From assembly GCF_018613325.1 (NCBI RefSeq), contig NZ_JAGGQJ010000028.1, forward strand, positions 1 to 64,000: a stretch of 64,000 nt of DNA, in the 5' to 3' direction. The notes under the pieces were generated by a model, which was given only the letters and a program-made list of their open reading frames with translations, ran no database searches and had not been told where the DNA came from. This DNA comes from Bacillus sp. ISL-34 (GTDB taxonomy: Bacteria; Bacillota; Bacilli; Bacillales; DSM-1321). A program made the translations under genes and the position numbers. Positions within the stretch are counted from its first letter, which is position 1. The number at the start of each line of letters is the position of its first letter. Below are positions 35,505 through 43,666 of this stretch, piece after piece.

Positions 35505-36281
35505 ATGGGGAAAGTATATCTAGTAGGAGCCGGTCCCGGAGATCCAGATTTAATTACATTAAAAGGATTAAAATGCATTCAAGAAGCTGATGTCATTTTA
35601 TATGATCGACTTGTCAATAAAGAACTTTTGAATCATGCAAAAGAAGGCGTCGAGCTGATTAATTGCGGTAAACTGCCGGATTATCATTTGTTGCAGCAGG
35701 ATACCATCAATCGGTTCCTGGTCAAATATGCAAAAAAGGGAAAAATAGTCACCCGTTTGAAAGGCGGCGATCCATTCGTCTTTGGGAGAGGCGGGGAGGA
35801 AGCGGAAGCCCTCGCCAAAAGCGGCGTGAGCTTTGAAATCGTACCGGGCATTACGGCTGGAATCGCCGCTACAGCTTATGCGGGAATTCCAGTTACACAT
35901 AGGGACCACGCTTCATCTTTTGCAATTGTTACCGGCCATAGGAAAAAGGATGAAGAGGATAATATCAAGTGGGAATCCCTTGCAAAAGGAATCGATACAT
36001 TAGCCATTTACATGGGTGTTAAAAACCTGCCATATATTCAAGGAAAACTTTTGGAACATGGAAAAAATCCAGAGACTCCGGTAGCCCTTATTCATTGGGG
36101 GACATTAAAAACGCAAAGAACAGCTGTCAGTACGTTGGCTAATGTAGTGGAAACCGCCAATAACGAACAGATTTCGAATCCTTGCATGATAGTCGTGGGC
36201 GATGTCGTAAATTTACGGGAAAAAATCAAATGGTTTGAAGGGCAACAAACCGAAAATTTGTTGGCGAATGAGGCCTTTTAA
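35505..36281 (+). CDS. cobA: uroporphyrinogen-III C-methyltransferase
   Basis: The 258-residue SAM-dependent enzyme methylates uroporphyrinogen III at C2 and C7 to precorrin-2. Landmarks are YLVGAGPGDPDLITLKG, VTRLKGGDPFVFGRGGEEA, PGITAGIAATAYAGIPVTHR and a YMGVKNLP segment. The start at 35505 follows AGGGAAGG; an upstream frame extension overlaps the DUF3906 gene and is rejected. It shares one base with the next gene. The product feeds siroheme synthesis for the sulfite reductase. Confidence 0.94.
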   Translation: MGKVYLVGAGPGDPDLITLKGLKCIQEADVILYDRLVNKELLNHAKEGVELINCGKLPDYHLLQQDTINRFLVKYAKKGKIVTRLKGGDPFVFGRGGEEAEALAKSGVSFEIVPGITAGIAATAYAGIPVTHRDHASSFAIVTGHRKKDEEDNIKWESLAKGIDTLAIYMGVKNLPYIQGKLLEHGKNPETPVALIHWGTLKTQRTAVSTLANVVETANNEQISNPCMIVVGDVVNLREKIKWFEGQQTENLLANEAF

Positions 36282-37042
36282 TGGAAGCCATCTTATATAT
36301 TTGCCATGGCAGCCGCGTTAAAGAAGCTTCAGCCCAAGCCATTGATTTTATTAAAGTTTGTATGCAAACACAGCCAAATTCCATTCAGGAGCATTGCTTC
36401 TTAGAATTGGAAACTCCTACGATAGAAGAGGCCTACGAACGATGCGTGCAAAAAGGAGCGACGAGAATCATCGCCATTCCAGTTCTATTGCTAACGGCTG
36501 TACATGCAAAACATGATATTCCGGTCATATTGAACAAAATGAAAGAACGGTACCCTGCCGTTGATTTGAAATACGGAAGACCGATTGGTGTCAGTGATAA
36601 AATGGTTGACATTTTAGTGGAACGGTTGGAGGAAACAAATGTAAGGGTTACGGAGGATTCCTTGGTTTTATTGGTTGGAAGGGGCAGCAGTGATCCTGAC
36701 GTTAAAAGGGATTTGTCTCGATTGGCCAATTTGCTAATGAACAGGTTTCCAAAAATCCGTGTACAAGAGTGTTATTTGACAGCTGCCACACCAAGCTTTG
36801 GAGAAGCATTGGAATTTGCAGAGGAATCTCGATCAAACCAAGTATTTATCATTCCTTACCTGTTGTTTACCGGTCTCTTAATGCAGTCCATCGAAAATAG
36901 TATAAAAAAGATCCAAAAAAAGGGGAAGCAAAAAATCATACTTTGCCGATATCTAGGTTATCATCCAAAGATTGAACAAGCAATATCGGAACGAATTGAT
37001 GAAGTGAGTGGGGAGGGAGCCTATGTATCCAATTACGCTTAA
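36281..37042 (+). CDS. sirB: sirohydrochlorin chelatase (CbiX/SirB type)
   Basis: The 253-residue protein has two CbiX-like halves: ILYICHGSRVKEAS at the N-terminus with its metal-binding histidine, LLLTAVHAKHDIP, and a second half with VLLVGRGSSDPDVKRD and IIPYLLFTGLLMQSIE. It would insert Fe2+ into sirohydrochlorin to give siroheme. The start codon overlaps the stop of the methyltransferase gene by one base. It corresponds to YlnE in the B. subtilis ylnDEF order. Confidence 0.92.
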   Translation: MEAILYICHGSRVKEASAQAIDFIKVCMQTQPNSIQEHCFLELETPTIEEAYERCVQKGATRIIAIPVLLLTAVHAKHDIPVILNKMKERYPAVDLKYGRPIGVSDKMVDILVERLEETNVRVTEDSLVLLVGRGSSDPDVKRDLSRLANLLMNRFPKIRVQECYLTAATPSFGEALEFAEESRSNQVFIIPYLLFTGLLMQSIENSIKKIQKKGKQKIILCRYLGYHPKIEQAISERIDEVSGEGAYVSNYA

Positions 37043-37637
37043 TATTGAGAACAGGAAGTGTGTCATCATCGGCGGTGGTAAAATAGGTTACTTTAAAGCG
37101 GGCCCCTTATTGGAAGCTGGTGCTGATGTGACCGTCGTAAGCCCCGAGATATGCACGGGATTTCAACAGCTGGAGAAAGAAGGCAAGATTCAAGTTTTAC
37201 TTAAAGAAGTGGAAGAAACTGACTATAAAGATGCATTTTTAATCATTGTTGCAACAAATTCTTCTGAAGTTAATGAACGGGTGTACGAGAATGCATCCCA
37301 AAGTCAGTTGGTGAACGTAATCAGCAATCATGAGCTGGGTAACTTTCATATACCGGCCACATTGAAAAGAGGCATGCTTTCCATAAGTGTTTCTACGAAT
37401 GGAGCAAGTCCAACGCTCGCAAAAAAAATTCGGAATGACCTAGGTAAAGTATATGATGAATCATATGAAGATTATCTTGAATTCCTTTTTGAAGCAAGGA
37501 TGATCATTAAAAGCGGTTCCTTTTCAAAAGAGGAAAAATCTAAGTTATTGAAAGATTCAATAGAGGATATTTATAAATATTCCCTAAAAGAAAGATATCG
37601 TTTCTTAGCTAGGCTTATGCCAGTAGAAGCTGAATAA
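37023..37637 (+). CDS. sirC: precorrin-2 dehydrogenase (SirC/YlnF type)
   Basis: The 204-residue NAD-dependent enzyme oxidises precorrin-2 to sirohydrochlorin. It shows an N-terminal Rossmann motif CVIIGGGKIGYFKAGPLL, FLIIVATNSSEVNE, and LKRGMLSISVSTNGASPTLAKKIR. The start at 37023 follows GGGGAGGG and overlaps sirB by 20 bp, implying translational coupling; GTG or ATG starts further upstream are less likely. A strong terminator follows, closing the siroheme part of the operon. Confidence 0.93.
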   Translation: MYPITLNIENRKCVIIGGGKIGYFKAGPLLEAGADVTVVSPEICTGFQQLEKEGKIQVLLKEVEETDYKDAFLIIVATNSSEVNERVYENASQSQLVNVISNHELGNFHIPATLKRGMLSISVSTNGASPTLAKKIRNDLGKVYDESYEDYLEFLFEARMIIKSGSFSKEEKSKLLKDSIEDIYKYSLKERYRFLARLMPVEAE

Positions 37638-37667
37638 AAAAATCATGGGCTGATCAGAAAAACTGAA

Positions 37668-37714
37668 GGCACCTAACCAACATGTCATTTCATTTTGGTT
37701 AGGTGCCTCTTTGT
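37668..37714 (+). terminator. terminator of the siroheme run
   Basis: AGGCACCTAACCA/TGGTTAGGTGCCT perfect 13-base arms followed by TTTG. Because the TauE gene lies beyond it, that gene may have its own promoter. Confidence 0.88.
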
Positions 37715-37797
37715 GTCTTATAGAACAAAATGATCTATACAGGCAAACGGTGGTCGATGTTATCTAGGTTCTATTTTAGTTGAAAAAGGGGGATGTC

Positions 37798-38697
37798 ATG
37801 AAAAAGTTAATCGTTTTAGCCTTTATCGGGTTTTTAGCCCAATTAATCGATGGTTCGCTTGGAATGGGGTATGGAGTGAGTTCCACTTCCTTATTGTTGA
37901 CATTCGGGATTGCCCCTGCAGTAGCATCAGCATCCGTTCATTTATCGGAAGTAGTGACCACAGCAGTTTCCGGAGCTTCACATATAAAGTTTGGAAACGT
38001 GGATAAAAATATGGTCTATCGCTTGATCATTCCAGGTTCTGTTGGTGCATTTGTAGGTGCATGTTTCCTGAGCAACCTGCCAGCCGAATTAGCTAAACCG
38101 TATATTGCCATATTTTTGTTTGGCCTTGGTGTATACGTTTTATTCCGCTTTTTATTTATTTTTAAACCGTCAAAGGAAAATGAAACCGTAAGGCCATTGA
38201 CCGCTAAACAATCCATTCCGTTAGGCCTTTTTGCAGGCTTTTGTGATGCAACAGGCGGAGGCGGTTGGGGACCGATTGCAACTCCCGTTTTATTGTCAAA
38301 AAAAGGAATGACGGCAAGGAAAGCCGTAGGGACTGTAGATACGAGTGAATTTGCCATTGCTTTCTTCGGAAGTCTTGGTTTTATCATTTCGCTTGGATGG
38401 GAAGCTGTCAATTGGCTTTGGGTCGTAGCGTTGATAATTGGTGGGGTGGTTGCTGCACCAATTGCAGCCTGGTTAGTCAGGATGCTTCCTGCTCAATTAA
38501 TGGGTGTCTTAGTTGGTGGTTTCATTATCTTGATCAATGTACGAACATTATTAGCTACATGGATTCCGATTGAAGCCCATATATATATCTATACAGGCAT
38601 CGTAATTATATGGCTTTCTGGAATTCTCCTTACTATCAATAAAATGTCCAATGCGCGAAAACATGATCATATCGAACAACGGCAGAATGTTTCCTGA
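37798..38697 (+). CDS. TauE/SafE family sulfite/sulfonate transporter-like protein
   Basis: The 299-residue membrane protein has about eight helices and two TauE/SafE repeats: GFLAQLIDGSLGMGYGVSST near the N-terminus and LGLFAGFCDATGGGGWGPIATPVLL in the middle. The start at 37798 follows AAAGGGGGATG. Members export or import sulfite, sulfoacetate or sulfate-like anions. Its place after the sulfate assimilation genes, where B. subtilis carries the unrelated sulfate permease CysP, suggests a sulfur oxyanion substrate; direction is not known. Confidence 0.88.
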   Translation: MKKLIVLAFIGFLAQLIDGSLGMGYGVSSTSLLLTFGIAPAVASASVHLSEVVTTAVSGASHIKFGNVDKNMVYRLIIPGSVGAFVGACFLSNLPAELAKPYIAIFLFGLGVYVLFRFLFIFKPSKENETVRPLTAKQSIPLGLFAGFCDATGGGGWGPIATPVLLSKKGMTARKAVGTVDTSEFAIAFFGSLGFIISLGWEAVNWLWVVALIIGGVVAAPIAAWLVRMLPAQLMGVLVGGFIILINVRTLLATWIPIEAHIYIYTGIVIIWLSGILLTINKMSNARKHDHIEQRQNVS

Positions 38698-38754
38698 AAC
38701 CCGAGTTAAAAAAAGAAGCGAATTTACTCAAAAGCATATTACGATACGTAACAT

Positions 38755-38787
38755 AAAAACTCGTAGGTACATAAATACCTACGAGTA
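38755..38787 (-). terminator. terminator of the glycosyltransferase transcript
   Basis: ACTCGTAGGTA/TACCTACGAGT perfect arms (38759-38769/38776-38786); only the minus strand has a T run after the stem. The remaining sequence of the 38698-39003 gap shows only short AT-rich palindromes such as CTATAGTCGGCTATAG. Confidence 0.75.
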
Positions 38788-39003
38788 ATGTCATTTGCCA
38801 AATGGGAATCCGCCTTTAAATTTTAATAATGTTCAAGACTCTATTTAATAGATTCATTTATTTCCTAGATCCATCTATTGGCTGTTAATAATCGAGAGAT
38901 CTATGTCTCCAATATCTATGTAGTTTATTCTCCTAATAAAGAATCAATAGTACCCTTATACTATAGTCGGCTATAGTGAGAGATTAAAATAGCAGCAGAA
39001 CCA

Positions 39004-40149
39004 TTAATTTATGTCCTGCTGCTGTTCAAATGATTGAATTGTATCTTCATATAATTCAATAAGCGGTAATATATTTTTTTTACTATCGAATTGTTCCAAT
39101 ACCAATTTCCTTAAATCCCTGCCTGTTTGAACACCGGCGTTTGATTGATGGAGGTTGCGTAAGTCCTGATAAAGAATGGCTTGGCTGCAAGTCTGTTTTG
39201 CAGCGTGATCCCCAAAGTAGCATTCCCAGGCTTGTTGAAAGTTTTTCTTATTCACCGCCCCAAAATATCCGAGATTTCCACAAGAAATAACGGGTCTTTC
39301 GCATGCCATTGCTTCCAAAGCAACCCTACCCGTACCTACTACATAGTCTGCAAGTGCATAAAAGTCTTTCACATTCTTTTGTTCCCCAGTGAAATGAATG
39401 AACTCTTCTTTATATAAAGATTGGATACTCGCAGCCACATTCTTAATGTCCTTGAGCTGGCTGCCGCTACCGACGATGATTACATGAAGGTTGGGGATAT
39501 CCTTTAATTTTAAATCCCTGCAAGCTTTTATTAAAAGCATGCAGATTTTTGCTTTATGCCGGGTTATCCTGCTGCAGTAAAGAATTACTTTTGCATTCAG
39601 GGGAATATTCATTTTTCTTCTTAATTCAAATGAAGGGGAAGGGGAAAAATCGGTTGTATCAATCCCATTAGCAATTACTGAAATATTCTTTGGGAATAAT
39701 GGCTGTATATGTTTTTTTACCGGTTCACTAACTGCAACCGCAGCATCTGTAAACTGTAACACACTTTTTATATCCGATTTCTGGAAGTATGTCCCGTGCA
39801 GAGTGAAGACGAACGGAATGTTTGAGAGCTTAGCTGCCCTTGCAGAGATGTTGCCGGATATAATCTGGTGCCCGTGCACTAGTGTAATCTGTTCTTTTCG
39901 TAACAAATCTATCAAGCTCTTCAATAATGGAGATTCCGCCTCCGAGTTGATCGTTAATGTTTTAGGGAAATTCATTTGGTGAACTTTACATCCTGTTTCT
40001 CGTAACCGGCTAATCATGCTGCCTTTTCCTGTAACAACTGCTGTATATATTCCTCTAGATTGTAATTCCTTCACAAGACTCAATACATGCGTTTCCGTTC
40101 CGCTTACATCCATCGTATCTAACACCATCAAAACTCTTATGGGTTTCAT
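39004..40149 (-). CDS. family 4-type glycosyltransferase
   Basis: The 381-residue GT-B fold protein has an N-terminal domain starting VLMVLDTMDVSGTETHVLSLVKEL, the HGHQIISGNISARAAK region, GIDTTDFSPSPSFELRRK linker, and a C-terminal nucleotide-sugar site with LEAMACERPVIS. The start codon overlaps the stop of the preceding 95-residue gene by four bases (ATGA), so the two are coupled. The acceptor is unknown. With a spore or envelope context around it, a cell-surface or spore-coat glycan is possible; this is inference. Confidence 0.88.
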   Translation of the reverse strand: MKPIRVLMVLDTMDVSGTETHVLSLVKELQSRGIYTAVVTGKGSMISRLRETGCKVHQMNFPKTLTINSEAESPLLKSLIDLLRKEQITLVHGHQIISGNISARAAKLSNIPFVFTLHGTYFQKSDIKSVLQFTDAAVAVSEPVKKHIQPLFPKNISVIANGIDTTDFSPSPSFELRRKMNIPLNAKVILYCSRITRHKAKICMLLIKACRDLKLKDIPNLHVIIVGSGSQLKDIKNVAASIQSLYKEEFIHFTGEQKNVKDFYALADYVVGTGRVALEAMACERPVISCGNLGYFGAVNKKNFQQAWECYFGDHAAKQTCSQAILYQDLRNLHQSNAGVQTGRDLRKLVLEQFDSKKNILPLIELYEDTIQSFEQQQDIN

Positions 40150-40433
40150 GATGCCTTACCTCTTTGGGAAAATTCATCAGATCCAGGAACTGAATGAAGC
40201 TTAATTTCATTTGAATTCAATGGTGAAAGTAACAATTTAATGTGGGAACCTGGCTGATTTAGTAAGGTACAACAATTAGCATCGTCCGCTTCTGAAAAAC
40301 CTTTATTAATAGGAAGTGAACATTTGAAAATTTGGGAATTTGCTTGATTCAGAGATTCTGTTTTTATTGCAGACGTTTTGTAGCATGAAGGGATTACACT
40401 GCCTATGTAATCCTTTATTTGTCTGTTTGTCAT
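40146..40433 (-). CDS. unknown 95-residue protein coupled to the glycosyltransferase
   Basis: Starts at ATG 40433 after GAGGTGATAAC (a GTG at 40442 is possible). The protein is polar, rich in S, N, L and K, with three cysteines or cysteine pairs (IPSCYKTS, IFKCSLP, DANCCTLL), no membrane helix and no signal peptide. No family is recognised. The ATGA overlap with the glycosyltransferase makes it a candidate acceptor or partner. Cysteine-containing small proteins of this kind are common in spore coats, but no direct evidence is present. Confidence 0.65.
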   Translation of the reverse strand: MTNRQIKDYIGSVIPSCYKTSAIKTESLNQANSQIFKCSLPINKGFSEADDANCCTLLNQPGSHIKLLLSPLNSNEIKLHSVPGSDEFSQRGKAS

Positions 40434-40888
40434 TGTTATCACCTCAACCGTATCATATTCATCCTATAGAGAAATGGACATGATTTCGTAAAACCTTGAA
40501 AAAAAAGTCAAGTAATTTAAAAAAAGGTTGTTTAGTCCAAGCCGTAAACATCAGTCATCAATATACTATTTTTGAAGCGATATAGAAAGCAGCAGCAAAT
40601 GGTCAAGCTCCACAAAGGAATCAAATGATTCTGGTGATCAAGGAATTCAAGGAGATTGAATTCAGGCAAAATATTAGCAAAAATTCATATCGGAGATTCC
40701 TTTTCGGTTGGAACCAAAAAGGATTCACATTTTCGATCTACAACGAGTTCAGTGCTGCATTAAAGATAAGGAAGGGGGACCGTTGCTAAAAGGAGAAGGA
40801 AAAGAAATGTGAGCATGGGGATGAAGGAAATAAGAAGATATCCATGACGAAGGAAATAAAAATAGACAATAAAAAAGGTGGTAAAAAA
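40434..40888. other. 455-base intergenic stretch between divergent small genes
   Basis: Holds the promoter regions of the minus-strand glycosyltransferase pair and the plus-strand DUF2642-type pair. A 54-codon frame from ATG 40625 to 40789 has only a weak AAAGGAA signal at too short a spacing and no recognisable similarity, so it is noted but not called. No repeat or RNA element was seen. Confidence 0.4.
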
Positions 40889-41077
40889 ATGAGCACTGAT
40901 TTGAGAAGGGTTTTAATTAAGTTACTAGGAAGAACGGTAACGGTTTCCACTGATTTTGCCCCGGTAACGGGAATATTAAGTTCTGTTCAATTTGATTATA
41001 TCGTAATTAATGAAGCCGCTGGAACTGTAGTATTTGTTCCGGGCTTTGCCATCAATTCTGTTAGAGAGCCTATATAA
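40889..41077 (+). CDS. Sm-like small protein (DUF2642 type), copy 1
   Basis: The 62-residue protein MSTDLRRVLIKLLGRTVTV.. has the five-strand pattern of DUF2642/YuzF-like small barrels: LLGRTVTVSTDFAPVTGILSSVQFDYIVI followed by TVVFVPGFAINSV. The start at 40889 follows AAAAGGTGG; an upstream in-frame ATG at 40844 lacks a signal. Such proteins are frequent in spore formers and several are linked with sporulation, but their function is unknown. A second, related gene follows 13 bp later. Confidence 0.65.
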   Translation: MSTDLRRVLIKLLGRTVTVSTDFAPVTGILSSVQFDYIVINEAAGTVVFVPGFAINSVREPI

Positions 41078-41090
41078 GGAGGAGAATGCA

Positions 41091-41306
41091 TTGTTAGCTA
41101 GTTTTTTTCGTTTACAATTAAGACATTACATTGGGGATACGGTCGAAGTGGCTACGAGCAGTGATTTATTCGAGGGAGTGGTAATTGATGTAACCAATAG
41201 TATACTTCGATTAACAGAAACGTCTCCGGGTTATGAAGCCGATCTAGATATCATAACCATTCCACTAAATCAAATTAATTATGTTCGCGTTGATAACGTA
41301 CAATAA
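41091..41306 (+). CDS. Sm-like small protein (DUF2642 type), copy 2
   Basis: The 71-residue protein starts at TTG 41091, eight bases after AAGGAGG. It repeats the strand pattern of copy 1: LRHYIGDTVEVATSSDLFEGVVIDVTNSILRL then IITIPLNQINYVRV. The two proteins probably form one operon and perhaps a hetero-oligomer. No catalytic residues are evident. Confidence 0.65.
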   Translation: MLASFFRLQLRHYIGDTVEVATSSDLFEGVVIDVTNSILRLTETSPGYEADLDIITIPLNQINYVRVDNVQ

Positions 41307-41346
41307 GTTATATGAAGAAGCACCATCTATAAGGTGGCTGTTTCTT

Positions 41347-41490
41347 TTGAACGTGTTAAATGCAACGTATCCCGTCCATTCCCGTTTATTAAGTAAGGGT
41401 ATATCCTATAATCAGTTATTCCATTCATTAGAACAAATAAAAGAGGGAAACCGTGTTAAAATTGAGTTGGGGTCACCTTTTATTTTTTGA
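41347..41490 (+). CDS. possible 47-residue hypothetical protein
   Basis: A TTG at 41347 lies nine bases after AAGGTGG and opens a 47-codon frame ending LGSPFIF, closed just before a strong terminator. The protein-like sequence and position as third gene of the DUF2642-type run argue for it; the weak start codon and lack of any known relative argue against it. Confidence 0.35.
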   Translation: MNVLNATYPVHSRLLSKGISYNQLFHSLEQIKEGNRVKIELGSPFIF

Positions 41491-41497
41491 TGCTTCT

Positions 41498-41543
41498 AAA
41501 CCAAATTCATGTCAAGACAGAGACATGAATTTGGTTTTTTCTT
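41498..41543 (+). terminator. terminator of the DUF2642-type run
   Basis: AAACCAAATTCATGTC/GACATGAATTTGGTTT perfect 16-base arms followed by TTTTTC. Confidence 0.9.
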
Positions 41544-41730
41544 GTTTAAAGGCAGTTATCTTATTTGTAAATTAAAAGCGGAGTTATAGGTCTATGAAGC
41601 AAACATCCCTCATTCTAAAGTATTCCTGATTAAGTTTTGGATATAAATTATGAAAATGGCGGAAAAGGTAGTTAAATATTTTTCAGTTTTGTACAATGAT
41701 TAAATGGCAAATTTGAAAAGGAGTTTTTAA

Positions 41731-42249
41731 ATGGAAGGCATCTCTGATCATTTAAAGGAAAATTTGGATATTTTGTTCGTAGGTTTCAATCCAAGCATTC
41801 GTTCAGGCGAGACTGGCCATCATTATGCGAATCCAAACAACCGGTTTTGGAAAATCCTCTTCGAGTCCGGGTTGACACCAAGGAAATATGATCCAACTGA
41901 AGACTCGTCATTACTGGATTTAGGTTATGGTTTTACCAATATCGTTTCCAGGCCTACAAAAGGTGCGGACGATATCACTAAAGAAGAGTACATAATAGGA
42001 AGGAAGCAATTAAAAAGGAAAATTGAAAAGTATAAACCTAGACTTGTCTGTTTTGTAGGCAAGGGTGTTTATCAGGAATACCGTCAGTTACGAAAAATCT
42101 CTTGGGGGCTGCAAGAAGAACCTTCATCGAATAAGAACATGGAATTCGTTGCCCCTTCTTCCAGCGGCTTAGTTAGAATGCCGATAGATGAGATCATCGA
42201 AATATATATAGAGTTGCCAATTCTGCTTGACAAGCTGAAAAACAATTGA
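41731..42249 (+). CDS. mug: G/U mismatch-specific DNA glycosylase (Mug/TDG family)
   Basis: The 172-residue uracil-DNA glycosylase fold enzyme has the Mug active-site motif VGFNPSIRSGETGHHYANPNNRFW near residue 16 and a C-terminal loop APSSSGLVRMP. It removes uracil, thymine or ethenocytosine opposite guanine and so limits C-to-T mutation. Length is as expected. RBS AAGGAG. The next gene, azlC, carries what looks like a C-to-T nonsense change, which is a coincidence of position only. Confidence 0.9.
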   Translation: MEGISDHLKENLDILFVGFNPSIRSGETGHHYANPNNRFWKILFESGLTPRKYDPTEDSSLLDLGYGFTNIVSRPTKGADDITKEEYIIGRKQLKRKIEKYKPRLVCFVGKGVYQEYRQLRKISWGLQEEPSSNKNMEFVAPSSSGLVRMPIDEIIEIYIELPILLDKLKNN

Positions 42250-42279
42250 AGGAACTTATTAAAATAAGGGTGGAATTAT

Positions 42280-43020
42280 ATGAGTCAGGATAGTGCTGAA
42301 TGGAATAGTGATGGCTTTTCCGAGGTGATTGTTGGGGAAGGCTTTTGGCAAGGAGTAAAGGATTGTATACCTACTTTATTGGGATACCTAAGTATCGGTT
42401 TTGCTGCAGGGGTCGTCGAAAAAACATCAGGATTAAGCATGCTTGAAGTGGCACTAATGTCGCTTTTACTCTATGCGGGATCTGGATAATTCATAGCTGC
42501 GGGGATGATAGCTGCAAGTCATCCAGTATCGGCCATAATTTTTACGATTTTTTTTGTTAACATTCGTCATCTATTGCTTAGTGCTGCATTGGCTCCATAT
42601 TTCAGGCAGCAAAGTTTGAAACAAAACCTGATAACAGGAGCCTTATTAACGGATGAAACGTTTGGAGTGGCCGTCACAACGGCACAGAAGAGGAAACAGC
42701 TTGATTTTAAATGGATGCTTGGTCTGAATCTTGCAGCCTATTTAAATTGGTTACTAGCAAATATGGCCGGCGGTTTCTTTGGCCAATGGATTCCAGATCC
42801 CGAAAAATATGGGATGGATTTCGCCCTGCCAGCCATGTTTATCGGCCTTTTAGTTTTGCAAATATTGAGTAAAAAAGACTTTTTTATAGATCTTGCAGTC
42901 GCATTTAGCAGCATATTAATCGTTGTTGCAGCAAGTTTCTTCTTTCCTGGCAGTACTGGCGTCATAGTTGCAACGGTTATAGCTTCAACGATAGGGATGG
43001 TGATTGGCAGATGGAAATAA
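42280..43020 (+). pseudogene. azlC: azlC, branched-chain amino acid exporter large subunit, interrupted by one stop codon
   Basis: The frame encodes a full-length AzlC (about 246 residues, helical, with GFAAGVVEKTSGLS and NIRHLLLSAALAPYFRQQ) but TAA at 42487-42489 interrupts it within LLYAGSG-stop-FIAAGM. The family has glutamine here, so the change is most simply CAA to TAA. There are no frameshifts and the rest is well conserved, so the event is recent, or the stop is read through, or it is a sequencing error. The intact azlD overlaps its end. AzlCD exports branched-chain amino acids or analogues. Confidence 0.82.
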
Positions 43021-43337
43021 GCGGATATATCCTTGCTGTCATCCTAGGGGCTTCAATTGTGACGTTCATACCAAGGGTCGTTCCTTTGATGCTGCTTAGT
43101 AAAATGCAGATTCCAAAGTGGGGCATCGATTGGCTAAAGCATGTGCCGGTGGCCGTAATGGCGGCGTTGTTGGCTCAAGAGCTTCTATTATCGGAACAGG
43201 TCTTTTCAATTAAGGATAATGCTTTGAATTTGGCCGCAGCTTTACCAGCTTTCCTGGTTGCCATTTTTACGAGAAGTCTATTGGGTACGGTTATGATTGG
43301 CGTGCTTTCTTTGATGATATTACGATTTTTCTTTTAA
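43011..43337 (+). CDS. azlD: AzlD small subunit of branched-chain amino acid exporter
   Basis: The 108-residue protein has four membrane helices and the AzlD landmarks TFIPRVVPLMLL and WLKHVPVAVMAALLAQELL. Its start overlaps the azlC stop by ten bases, so translation normally depends on azlC; the nonsense codon in azlC, about 520 bases upstream, may reduce its expression too. A terminator follows. Confidence 0.9.
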   Translation: MEISGYILAVILGASIVTFIPRVVPLMLLSKMQIPKWGIDWLKHVPVAVMAALLAQELLLSEQVFSIKDNALNLAAALPAFLVAIFTRSLLGTVMIGVLSLMILRFFF

Positions 43338-43370
43338 AAAGTACTAAATATTTATATGATAGGCCGATAT

Positions 43371-43404
43371 AACCAGTAATGGATTGCCATTACTGGGTTT
43401 TTAT
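43371..43404 (+). terminator. azlCD terminator
   Basis: CCAGTAATGG/CCATTACTGG perfect arms followed by GTTTTTATTTT. The remaining gap to 43666 shows only a weak cre-like sequence TGAAAGCGCTTCTA (43569-43582, 12 of 14 positions). Confidence 0.85.
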
Positions 43405-43666
43405 TTTCCAAAGAACATATTTCATTACCGCAACTTATGGGTTTGTTCATTACGGTTAGGCAAATGACGCTTTTTTAATGAACATATGAAGCTTGATTAT
43501 CAAAAAGGGCAGTGATTACATAAACTAGGGTGAATGAACTTCTTAACAGTCGTTTTGGATAGCTGAATTGAAAGCGCTTCTAATTGAAAATGATACAACC
43601 AACGTTTAGAAAATGGGAGACTGTCAACAATGGGAATAAGCAAATAACTATGGAGGTGTTCAATTA

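Noticed and set aside
43569..43582. cre site before the GH15-related gene
   Set aside because: Only 12 of 14 positions match, with mismatches in the conserved right half; too weak to call.
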